This document shows positions 1 through 7,600 of a stretch of DNA of 8,364 nucleotides, piece after piece. A program made the position numbers and the translations under genes. The notes under the pieces were generated by a model, which saw only the letters and a program-made list of their open reading frames with translations, was not told the origin of the DNA and searched no databases. How positions within the stretch are numbered: position 1 is the first letter of the stretch; each line of letters starts with the position of its first letter. The DNA comes from a bacterium (Candidatus Gribaldobacteria) CG10_big_fil_rev_8_21_14_0_10_41_12 (lineage in GTDB: Bacteria; Patescibacteriota; Minisyncoccia; Minisyncoccales; CG1-02-41-26): positions 1 through 8,364 of the forward strand of contig PFAV01000043.1 of NCBI GenBank assembly GCA_002773545.1, in the 5' to 3' direction.

Positions 1-94
1 GAAAGAATGCTATTAATTTCGCGGCTGGTTTGGCTGGAAATAACGCGCAGGGAATTTATTTTCGCTTCCTCTAAGATATTGCCTTCGCTGTCTA
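1..94 (-). other. Open, protein-like frame continuing past the helicase stop to the window edge
   Basis: Read on the minus strand in the -1 phase relative to the helicase, the sequence after the last helicase codons is open to the window edge. It begins K-L-K-I-I-D-S-E-G-N-I-L-E-E-A-K and continues for about 30 codons with a mix of acidic, basic and hydrophobic residues typical of real protein. There is no ATG, GTG or TTG in this frame after its own upstream TGA, so it is unlikely to be the start of a separate gene. Adding one A to the A-run just before the helicase stop would join it in frame to the helicase (S-E-S-L-K-I-I-D-S-E). It is therefore either the true C-terminus of the helicase, displaced by an indel or frameshift, or chance. 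Another minus frame is also open for most of this short stretch, so openness alone is weak evidence. No terminator or RNA gene is seen here. Confidence 0.35.
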
Positions 95-3000
95 TTATTT
101 TAAGCTTTCACTCAAAATTATCTCGGCATAAAGTTTTTTGGCCGCCCGCTGCCTGATTTTGAGCTTTTCTTTCAATAATTCTTCTACTTGCCCCGCCATT
201 TCTTTCGGAATAAGGCCGTGTTTTTGACGAATTATCCCTCGCAAATCCCGCGAGGTTTTTACATCAAGTTGAACCTCTCTAACCAATCCTTGCACCCCAC
301 TCATCCATCGCTTTGTTTTCTCGTCTAAACCGCGTTTTGCCTTTTCTATTCGATCTAATGCCTGCCGTTTCACTAATTCTAAATATGAGGACCTCTCGCG
401 CTCAATACGATTTGCCCTGCCTTGAAAATTTTGCTTGACTAATTCAACCGAATAATAGTATTCATCTTCAAATTGTTCGCCCTTGGCATCTTTGTCGCAC
501 TCTAATAAAGATAAAACTTCCCAATCATTTTCACTGACAATATTTCCTCTCTTGTCGCCAAAATAAAGCTTGTAAATATCGTCCGCCCTGCAATATACCG
601 CAACCCCGCGTATACTAGCCGATTTTCCGCAATGAGCCATCGTAGGCAACTTTAATGCAGTGGCATATTCCTCTGGATATAATGATTTTAGTTTTAACCA
701 ATTCAATCGCTGTTTTGCCGAAAACGATTCACTTGCCTGGTCCTCTATTGCGCGCGCATCTTCTGAATACATCTGATAGAACTTTTTATCTACCAATAGC
801 TCGTTCTGCGAAATAACTTTTTCATCTCCACCAAATCGTGTTTGAATTTCCTGAATTCTTTTTTTGATTCGCGCCTCAATACCAATACGCGCTTCCGCCT
901 GTAATTGAGGAAAAAAGTTATACACCCAAATAAACTCATTTTGGCTACCAATGCGATCAATACGGCCGACTCGTTGCACAATCCGAACCGGATTCCAATG
1001 GAGTTCGTAATTGATAACCACTTGTCCATCCTGTAAGTTAATGCCTTCTCCCAACATCTCGGTGCTTACCAAAATGTCTATTTCGTTTTCTTTAGTTGCT
1101 TCTATGCCCCGCTTTTTTAAATACTTTTTATTTGAATCTGTTTTAGGAGAAAAAAGCGCCGCGCGCCTCAAAACATCTCCCGTATCGCCAGAAACATACT
1201 CCGTTCGCGCAAAATGCTTTTTTAATTCCTCGCCTATGTATCTGGCGGTTGAAGCATACTGCGTAAATATTAAAATTTTTTTCCCCTCGCATTTTTCCTT
1301 GCCTTGTTTGTCCCAATACGGCTGTTGATATTCACCTTTAATTCTTTTGATGAGCGTCTGTACTTTGTCATCGTCTTCAACAGAAATATCTTTAATCATT
1401 TCATACATTTCACCTAAAATAGCCCCGTCTTTTTTAATGCTCTCCTTTAACTTTTTAACATAAAAACGCTTCGCCTCGTAAGCGTTTTCCGGAATCTCAA
1501 TTTCTTCAATATCAAAATCATCTTTCAATTTCTGATACGCCTTGTCAGTCGCTTCTCCAGCCAGCACCTTTCCTTCTTCAAGTCCTCTCAAAAATAGCGC
1601 GTGCGAACGAACCATTGTATTTAATGATTCTCGCAACGCCTCAATACTGCTTTCCAAAAGCTTAAATAAAATCATTTTTATGATACTCCGCAAGTTACGG
1701 CCCGCAATCTTCAAACGCTGTTTTTCGTCCTCGGTAAACTTATCTTCTTTAATAAAACTCCCAATGTCATAGCGGGCAAAAGCCAGATTTTCAATTTTTG
1801 CCTCCAGAGAATTATAAATACCGCCAGGATACACATCGTCAATGTTGTAGTCAATGCGGTACGGACCAAGTCGTTTTGGGAAATGAAGCAAATCCTCTTT
1901 GCCGTATTCGTCAATAATATTTTTTCTGGTGCGCCTGATAAGAATTTGCTGGAAAAGGTTTTCCGATCTATCAGGGAAATCCTCCTTTCCTTCGCCGTTC
2001 AATTTTTGCCTTTCTTCATCAGCTTTTTTAAAAAATTCCTTTAATTCCGGCGGGTCAATTATTAAAGTGTCAGTAATTTCCCTTGGATGAAAAAGCTTTA
2101 TCTGATGATAAATATCCAATAATTTTAAGTTCTGGGGCGTTGCGCCGACTAAGATAACTTTTTTGCCCTCACAGATAATTTGTAAATCCTTATACGACGC
2201 TGTTTCTGGATTGCGGAAATGATGCGCTTCATCTATTAAAACAACTGGCCTTTGCATTAATTTGTCGTTATTCAAAATATCTGAAAGTTTTCCACGGGAA
2301 ATAACTTTAGTGTTCACATTGTAATCGTCCAAAACCTGCTCCCATTGCTCAATAATTTTAGGCGAGCAAATCACAACCGCCTTTTCTCCTTCTTCCTGTA
2401 AATGAGCCAGAAGCGCAGAACCTGTGAAGGTTTTACCAACACCCGGTACATCGGCCAAAAATACACCTTTATATTTCTGTAATTTGCGATACGCGTCTAT
2501 AACCGCGTCTTTCTGAAAAAGAAAGAGCTTTGGAACATCTTCATTAAATTCAATTTTTTCTTTCTCGCGGTCTTCTTCCAAAGAAAAAATATCGTGCAAA
2601 ATTCGCAAGTAAATACGAAACGGCGTTACCTCGTTATTTAAGGCCCATGATTGGCGCAAAGCGGTTTCGGCTAACACAGTAAAATCGCAGTCCTCGGACA
2701 ATTCCCATTTTTCCTTAAACCATTTATTTAGCTTTTTCACTTGCGCCTCATCAGTTAACCGCACATTCACTTCGGTATTTAAAGAAAAGCCAGAAAGAGA
2801 AATATTACTTGAACCAACTAAAACAACAGGTATGTCTTTTTTGTCAACCAAATAAACTTTGGCATGAAACAATTCCTTAGTATAAATGCGGATTGTTATC
2901 TTTTTTGACGCTAATTTTTCTGCAAGCCATGCCAAAAATTCCTTGTTCTCTTTACTTGGCTGGAGTCGTCCGGCGCGCTCTAAAAGTATCAGCGCCTCAT

Positions 3001-3295
3001 TTTCTAAAATATCCTTTTTCTGCTCTGGCGTCTGAAATTCCTGTGATTCAAGCGTATCGCGCACCGCTTCGTCAAACTTTTCTGCCACGAGCATTGTTTC
3101 CGCGGTTTGTCTGTTAGTTAAGGGGCTCACCAAAAGCTCCAAACTCTCAAGTCCGTCAATTTCGTCTTTTAATTCTTTGAGCCCGGAAATAAAAAACCAG
3201 CCAACGGCAAAACGAGCGCTTTTGGCGTCTTTTAATTCTTTTTTTAATTCTTCGGCAAAACTTTGCTCCGGAGTGATAATGATATTTTTAGGCAT
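95..3295 (-). CDS. PLD-nuclease/SNF2-type helicase fusion, candidate restriction-translocation subunit
   Basis: This 1066-residue protein probably translocates on DNA using ATP and cuts invading DNA. The N-terminal part (about 10-200) is a phospholipase D-like domain with one HKD motif, H144-x-K146-x4-D151, followed by G161-S-S-N164; single-HKD nucleases of this superfamily usually act as dimers. The helicase core follows: motif I P284-G-V-G-K288-T, motif II D355-E-A-H358, motif III G384-A-T-P387, motif V around S744-T-E-M-L-G-E-G-I-N, and motif VI Q774-R-V-G-R-I-D-R781. A helical insertion of roughly 200 residues separates the two RecA lobes. The charged C-terminus (about 840-1066) is helical and of unknown role. 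The start is preceded by a weak GGGA five bases upstream and lies 11 bp after the toxin stop, implying coupled expression. The ORF ends in tandem stops TAA-TAG, but the -1 frame continues plausibly. It resembles class 1 DISARM DrmD-type or PLD-helicase proteins seen beside Eco57I-like methylases. The domain call is secure; the restriction role is inferred. Confidence 0.9.
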   Translation of the reverse strand: MPKNIIITPEQSFAEELKKELKDAKSARFAVGWFFISGLKELKDEIDGLESLELLVSPLTNRQTAETMLVAEKFDEAVRDTLESQEFQTPEQKKDILENEALILLERAGRLQPSKENKEFLAWLAEKLASKKITIRIYTKELFHAKVYLVDKKDIPVVLVGSSNISLSGFSLNTEVNVRLTDEAQVKKLNKWFKEKWELSEDCDFTVLAETALRQSWALNNEVTPFRIYLRILHDIFSLEEDREKEKIEFNEDVPKLFLFQKDAVIDAYRKLQKYKGVFLADVPGVGKTFTGSALLAHLQEEGEKAVVICSPKIIEQWEQVLDDYNVNTKVISRGKLSDILNNDKLMQRPVVLIDEAHHFRNPETASYKDLQIICEGKKVILVGATPQNLKLLDIYHQIKLFHPREITDTLIIDPPELKEFFKKADEERQKLNGEGKEDFPDRSENLFQQILIRRTRKNIIDEYGKEDLLHFPKRLGPYRIDYNIDDVYPGGIYNSLEAKIENLAFARYDIGSFIKEDKFTEDEKQRLKIAGRNLRSIIKMILFKLLESSIEALRESLNTMVRSHALFLRGLEEGKVLAGEATDKAYQKLKDDFDIEEIEIPENAYEAKRFYVKKLKESIKKDGAILGEMYEMIKDISVEDDDKVQTLIKRIKGEYQQPYWDKQGKEKCEGKKILIFTQYASTARYIGEELKKHFARTEYVSGDTGDVLRRAALFSPKTDSNKKYLKKRGIEATKENEIDILVSTEMLGEGINLQDGQVVINYELHWNPVRIVQRVGRIDRIGSQNEFIWVYNFFPQLQAEARIGIEARIKKRIQEIQTRFGGDEKVISQNELLVDKKFYQMYSEDARAIEDQASESFSAKQRLNWLKLKSLYPEEYATALKLPTMAHCGKSASIRGVAVYCRADDIYKLYFGDKRGNIVSENDWEVLSLLECDKDAKGEQFEDEYYYSVELVKQNFQGRANRIERERSSYLELVKRQALDRIEKAKRGLDEKTKRWMSGVQGLVREVQLDVKTSRDLRGIIRQKHGLIPKEMAGQVEELLKEKLKIRQRAAKKLYAEIILSESLK

Positions 3296-3309
3296 ATTTT
3301 TCCCATTTA
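3295..3309 (-). promoter_or_regulatory. Toxin stop/helicase start junction with weak ribosome binding site
   Basis: Reading on the minus strand, the toxin TAA is followed by ATGGGAAAAAT and then the helicase ATG. GGGA (3304-3301) is the only Shine-Dalgarno-like element, five bases from the ATG. The earlier ATG at 3306 is out of frame with the helicase and is not its start. With an 11-bp gap and no terminator, helicase translation is probably coupled to the toxin, so the helicase should be made from the same mRNA as the toxin-antitoxin pair. Confidence 0.5.
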
Positions 3310-4068
3310 CATCGGCGCAAGTTGGCGGCTCAATTCGCGCTCAAGCATTGCTGAAAAATCACGTATAACTGCTTGTTGATCCGCAGGCAAAAATGTGCCG
3401 AGCTCATCGCGAAAATCAACTTTTTTCGCATCAGCAATAATTTCATTTTTTACTTCGGTGAGTCGCTTTTTTTGGTCAAGCGAAAGCATACCTTTGCGCA
3501 TAATAAAATACAAATCGTAAAAATCGCGTGGTTTTTTTCGTTTTATAAGTGCGTCAAAAATCTTTTCTTCCACAAGCTGATCTTGCGGCAGATGAATAAT
3601 TGTATATGTGGGAACAAAATTATTCGCAACACTATCTACTTCACCTGTAACACTTCGGCCGTTGCGCGATGATACATTTATTTCCACGCCAACCGGCGGA
3701 TATCCAAACACATGAAATGTGGCAACACCAAAATATCCTCCGCTGGTAGCGCCTATTTTATCTCCAAGTTCAACTTTTACATCAGCGTGCGCCATTTCCG
3801 CTAAAACATGTATAAAAAGTTGCTCAACGAATGGCTTAATTTCATTTTGACCCACACCAAATAGAGAAAAATCTAAATCTTCGGAAAATCTTGGACTGCC
3901 ATACACAATGCGAAGCGCAGTGCCACCCTTAAAAAGCAATTTTTCAGCATTCGGTAATTTATATAACTCTCCCAAGAAAACATGCTGAAAATATTCTCGG
4001 ACGATATTCGGGAATACCCCCATTTGATATTGCCTGCCTAGTTTTTCAAGCGTTTCTATTGAAATCAT
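3307..4068 (-). CDS. AbiEii-type nucleotidyltransferase toxin
   Basis: This 253-residue protein belongs to the AbiEii/AbiGii family of DNA polymerase beta-like nucleotidyltransferases, the toxin half of type IV toxin-antitoxin systems. Related toxins (the MenT group) block translation by adding nucleotides to tRNA 3' ends; that activity is inferred here from the family. The sequence shows motif I K47-G-G-T-A-L-R, then F61-S-E-D64-L-D66, which supplies the paired metal-binding acidic residues. A later strand carries V127-E129-I-N, and the conserved C-terminal motif is E168-K-I-F-D-A-L followed by R181-D-F-Y-D-L. All expected active-site motifs are present, so the toxin looks intact. It starts at an ATG overlapping the antitoxin TGA by four bases (ATGA), with no clear Shine-Dalgarno site, so translation is probably coupled to the antitoxin. 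Size and order (antitoxin first) match classical AbiE modules. The position between methylase and helicase genes is unusual. Confidence 0.92.
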   Translation of the reverse strand: MISIETLEKLGRQYQMGVFPNIVREYFQHVFLGELYKLPNAEKLLFKGGTALRIVYGSPRFSEDLDFSLFGVGQNEIKPFVEQLFIHVLAEMAHADVKVELGDKIGATSGGYFGVATFHVFGYPPVGVEINVSSRNGRSVTGEVDSVANNFVPTYTIIHLPQDQLVEEKIFDALIKRKKPRDFYDLYFIMRKGMLSLDQKKRLTEVKNEIIADAKKVDFRDELGTFLPADQQAVIRDFSAMLERELSRQLAPM

Positions 4069-4664
4069 TTTAGTGTTGATTTAATTATACTAATTAGTTT
4101 CGCATTACCGAATAATTTTGCATATCGCAAGGCCTTTTCCGGATTAATTTTTTCTTTATTAAAACGGGAAATTGGCTTTTGTCTATTTATCAATCGCAAA
4201 TAGTCCATGTCCACAAATGCTTTCTCGGCATCTGCAATATAAAAGCTTAACCCTTGTTGTTTTTGAATTTCATAGCCGGTATAACCGACCCTTTTTATTC
4301 TACGATAAGAAAAATTTTTTCCTAACGCTTCAAATCTACGCGTAGCTTTGGTGGTGATTGAAGTAATTTCATAAACCGTCTCGGGAATTACTCCGTGATA
4401 TGACAACGCAAATTCAAGAGAAACATATGAGGGCTCGTATAATTTATTGGCAATAAAAACATCGGGTGGCAAAGCGTCCGGGAAAGCATAAAGTCCCCTT
4501 TTCAAACGCGTGATAAATCCTCTTTTTGTATAACGGTGCAAAAGTGCATCAGTTGCGGTTTTGGACAACCCAAAAAGCGCCATTACTTGAATAGGCGAAA
4601 AAATAGGTATGCTTTTACCCTTTATTGTAGCGGAAAAAGATGTTTGGTTCACTAATTTGACCAT
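4065..4664 (-). CDS. AbiEi-type antitoxin and transcriptional autorepressor
   Basis: This 199-residue protein matches the AbiEi family (COG5340-like, 'transcriptional regulator of viral defence system'). The N-terminus (about 20-62) is a winged helix-turn-helix: helices around P24-L30 and K35-R48, then a wing ending R55-G-L-Y-A-F-P. The family block Y80-V-S-L-E-F-A-L-S-Y-H-G-V-I-P-E follows, then E99-I-T-S-I-T-T-K and F118-Y-R-R-I-K, with a C-terminal helical domain (about 140-199) of the type that antagonises the toxin. In studied AbiE systems the N-terminal domain binds inverted repeats to repress the operon, and the C-terminal domain neutralises AbiEii without stable binding to it. No Shine-Dalgarno precedes the ATG. 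A promoter predicted to start transcription at or next to this ATG supports this start and leaderless translation. The ATG at 4672 is out of frame. The stop overlaps the toxin start. Confidence 0.9.
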   Translation of the reverse strand: MVKLVNQTSFSATIKGKSIPIFSPIQVMALFGLSKTATDALLHRYTKRGFITRLKRGLYAFPDALPPDVFIANKLYEPSYVSLEFALSYHGVIPETVYEITSITTKATRRFEALGKNFSYRRIKRVGYTGYEIQKQQGLSFYIADAEKAFVDMDYLRLINRQKPISRFNKEKINPEKALRYAKLFGNAKLISIIKSTLK

Positions 4665-4685
4665 ATTGTCATATTACTGAATTAG
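4652..4685. promoter_or_regulatory. Two-tier dyad over the antitoxin start, candidate AbiEi operator
   Basis: On the + strand, outer arms CTAATT (4652-4657) and AATTAG (4680-4685) are perfectly complementary, and inner arms ATAT (4663-4666) and ATAT (4671-4674) share exactly the same centre at 4668.5. The dyad covers the predicted -10 box, the start site and the first antitoxin codons. AbiEi proteins are known to repress their own operon by binding inverted repeats near the promoter, so this is a plausible autoregulatory site. The intervening bases are not symmetric and the arms are AT-rich, so some of the match could be chance. Confidence 0.45.
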
Positions 4686-4699
4686 AGATTAAAAGTCAA
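4671..4699 (-). promoter_or_regulatory. Predicted sigma70-like promoter for the antitoxin-toxin(-helicase) genes
   Basis: On the minus strand a -35 box TTGACT (4699-4694; five of six consensus bases) is followed by a 17-bp spacer and a -10 box TAATAT (4676-4671; four of six). The -35 box overlaps the methylase stop codon. The -10 box ends six bases before the antitoxin ATG, so a start site seven bases downstream would be the A of that ATG, giving a leaderless mRNA. The absence of a Shine-Dalgarno sequence fits this. The spacing and position are seen directly; promoter activity is inferred. AT-rich DNA yields chance -10 matches, but the near-consensus -35 at exact spacing strengthens the call. 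Confidence 0.6.
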
Positions 4700-7600
4700 G
4701 CAATATCGCAAAATCTGGCTAATTTCGGATATCGACGGGCATACCATGTCTCCACCTCGCGGATGTCGTCTTTGTTCAAACCGTACATTTCATAAACCAA
4801 TTTATCAATCTCTTTTTGCTCGTTGGACATATAATCATAGCGAGGATTTTGTTTTTGGTTTCGGATTATTTTTTTTACCAATACATTAATTTGTTTTTGT
4901 AAATCGATACAAAATGGAACTTCTTTGATGGGATCCTCGGATGCATTAACAGAGCTGTTGATAAAAATTTTGAAAAAATATTTTGATAGTTTAGAGCATA
5001 GTCCACCAAGCGATTGATTCAGGTTGAAGTTGGTAAATATGCAAGAACCGCCGACATTAAACGGCCCGGGGTTGTTTATGCGATACATTGGCGAATACAT
5101 CCCTGTATGTGAAAGAGTAAGTCCGCTGAGAAAATAATATTCTGGATTTCTAATAACCGCAGCCAAGGTGTCGCTACCTACCCCGTCTCTTTCTCTGATT
5201 GTGAGTGTTTTAAACTTTTTAACATATTGTTGGCTCCAATCAATAAAATATTCTATTGGTTGCCAATAATTTGGTAAAAAACCGCTTTCGGTATCGCTTT
5301 CTCCGCCCTTGTCATGCGGTGCAATGTATCTTCCGCTAAACCATAAATCAGGATCAAACGGTTTTTCTGTTTTTGATTTATGTATTCCTTTTTCTATAAC
5401 TTTCATCCTAACTTTTTCGTTGCCAGAAATTTTTCTTAAATCATCTTCCGTAAGCAGAAATTCCAGATAATCATTGACACTGCGGTAACTTCCACGCGCA
5501 TCCGGATTTTGAAAAAGATAATTATCATTGTCGCCAGTCGCCAAACCTTGCTTAACCTCTGCGATATCGCCAAACCTGACAAGCTCTACAATTTTTCCGT
5601 TCAGTTCAATTTGTCTTACTCTCACTTTTTTCTTTTCCTTATTACCAACTTCTTTTTCTATTGTTTTGGCAGTCGTATCGTTCATTAAAGCGAACAATTT
5701 CGGACTGCCAACAAAAAACGGGATATTGGAGTTGGTTTCAATTAAGCTCTGCTGGTATTGGTAAACTGCTTTTTTGGGCGTGGAAATTTTTTTTGGTTCG
5801 TCCAAAGAATAAAGATACTCGTCAAGCTCGCTGGTGTTTTTCTCGGCACGGGTAAAATCGCAGACAACCAGCGTGTTTTCTTCCCGTTCTTTTGTAAAGT
5901 CATCTACCACTTTTCCGCTGACCGCTTCTTGCCTTCTTTGTCCTCGTTCTGATTTTTCCGCAATCAAAATGCTCGTATTGACTGTGGCGCCAAAAAGCCA
6001 AGAGGGCATCATAATAAGGTTAAAGACCTTGGCGTTGTCCAGAATAAATCGGCGCAAGGGCTTATGGGTTTTAATCGTCTGCCAGGTATCAGAAGTGATA
6101 AAACTCAAAATACCGCCGGTTTTGAGCAAATCCTGAAGCGCCATTGCCATAAAAACGCCGTAGGAATCCTTTGAGCCAAGGCCGTATCGCTCCTTGCCCT
6201 TCTCCATTGTTTCATTTTTTACGCCGTAGGGCGGATTGCCCAGCACAATATCAAAACCGCCCCGGCCGTGGTCGGCAAAATATTCCACCAAGTCCGCCAG
6301 CCAGACAAATGATAGTTTGTCTTGATGTGTGTCATACTTTTTAACTGCCAGCTGTCTTTTGAGCGAGGCGATAAGATTATGTCTGCTGTCGCTTTGGAAT
6401 TTTGCTTCTGCTTTTTTAGAGTCAAATTTTCCGCCTTCAAAAAGATCCGCCTGCGATATTTTTGACGGAGCTTCCCTTTCTAATATTTCCACAGCAAGCA
6501 TAAGCCGTTCTTTGGCAATATCTTGGCGTGTTTTTTGCTTTTTATTTTCATCTGTTTCGTGAAAATACCTGTCTTTAAGCGTTTTTATTTTATTGAGTTT
6601 TTGGATAGTCCCTTCGCTCGCTTGGAAATCTCTGAAATAGCGGAACCCCTCAAGCGGCTGTCCTGCCAAATGGTCAACAATACTGTCGCCCCGAAACACC
6701 TTGTAGGTAAGGTTCGGCAAAGTCGGGATTAACTTGCCAGCTTCTCGTTCGTAATCAACCGCCAAAGATAGCCAAAGCCGGAGTTCGCATAAATGTACGG
6801 CCTGGCGTAAAATGTCCACGCCAACCAGATTCTTCTTGATAATATCCTCTTTGAGTGTGTAGTTAAAATTGGCCTGATTTGCCGCGACTTCTCCGATTTT
6901 CAAAGATAAAAAACGCCTGACGCCGACCAAAATTTGAAGCGCGCTTAAAAGAAACGCGCCCGAACCAACGGCTGGATCGCAAATAGAAATATTTTCTGCC
7001 ACCCGCGACAAGCTCTGGCATTCAGTTGTTGATAAAAACATTTCCTCAATCTGACCATGGTCGGATAATTCGTCAACCGCGAGGTCAATAAGCTTTTTTG
7101 TTTTAACTATGCCAACACCTGATTGCGCCGCCAGCTGGCGGGCGATTGCTTCGCGGCACATATAAAACACAGCAACACGGGGGGTGTAGTAACTTCCGGT
7201 GGCGCGGCGTAGTTCTCTTTCAAATTCCGCCTCGCCCTTTTCCATAACTTTTTCCATGCGAAGCACCAGCTCCTCAAAAATACGACCCAGCATTTCCGGG
7301 TCAACCGCCACTTCAACGGAACTTGGCGAGGACTCCTCAATTGTAAAATTAAAACGATTAAGGAGATTGTCAAAGAGATTATGGAAAAAAGAATTCGGAA
7401 TAAAAATAAGAAAAAGGTCTTTGGGCTCCGCTCCGAAAAGACCACCATTCAAAAAAGGAATATCTCCAAGATCTGGATATTTTTTGTTGCGGGCGGGATC
7501 TGAAAGAAGGTCAAATAAGGGGGTTATAATTTCCAGCCAATAAGAATTTTCATTTTCAAAATATGGTTGGAATTTGTCATAAAGATAGTCCTTATTATTA

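Noticed and set aside
3163..3241. A 16-base direct repeat (3163-3178 and 3226-3241) near the helicase start
   Set aside because: The copies are 63 bp apart and in frame, both encoding E-L-K-D within charged helices of the N-terminus. Shared codons explain it better than a functional DNA repeat.
3296..3345. A separate promoter for the helicase inside the toxin 3' end (TTGAGC, 16 bp, TGTAAA)
   Set aside because: Both boxes match only four of six consensus bases and the spacing is not optimal. Coupling to the toxin with an 11-bp gap is sufficient.
3373..3672. A + strand frame of 99 codons opposite the toxin gene
   Set aside because: It lies wholly within the toxin gene, which has complete family motifs; the + strand peptide shows no recognisable domain. 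The other + strand frames opposite the large genes are shadows for the same reason.
4696..4698. Possible recoding of TGA as glycine (Gracilibacteria/Absconditabacteria code)
   Set aside because: TGA ends the methylase exactly where a new promoter and gene begin, and ends the antitoxin in a classical ATGA overlap. None of the four genes needs TGA read as an amino acid.
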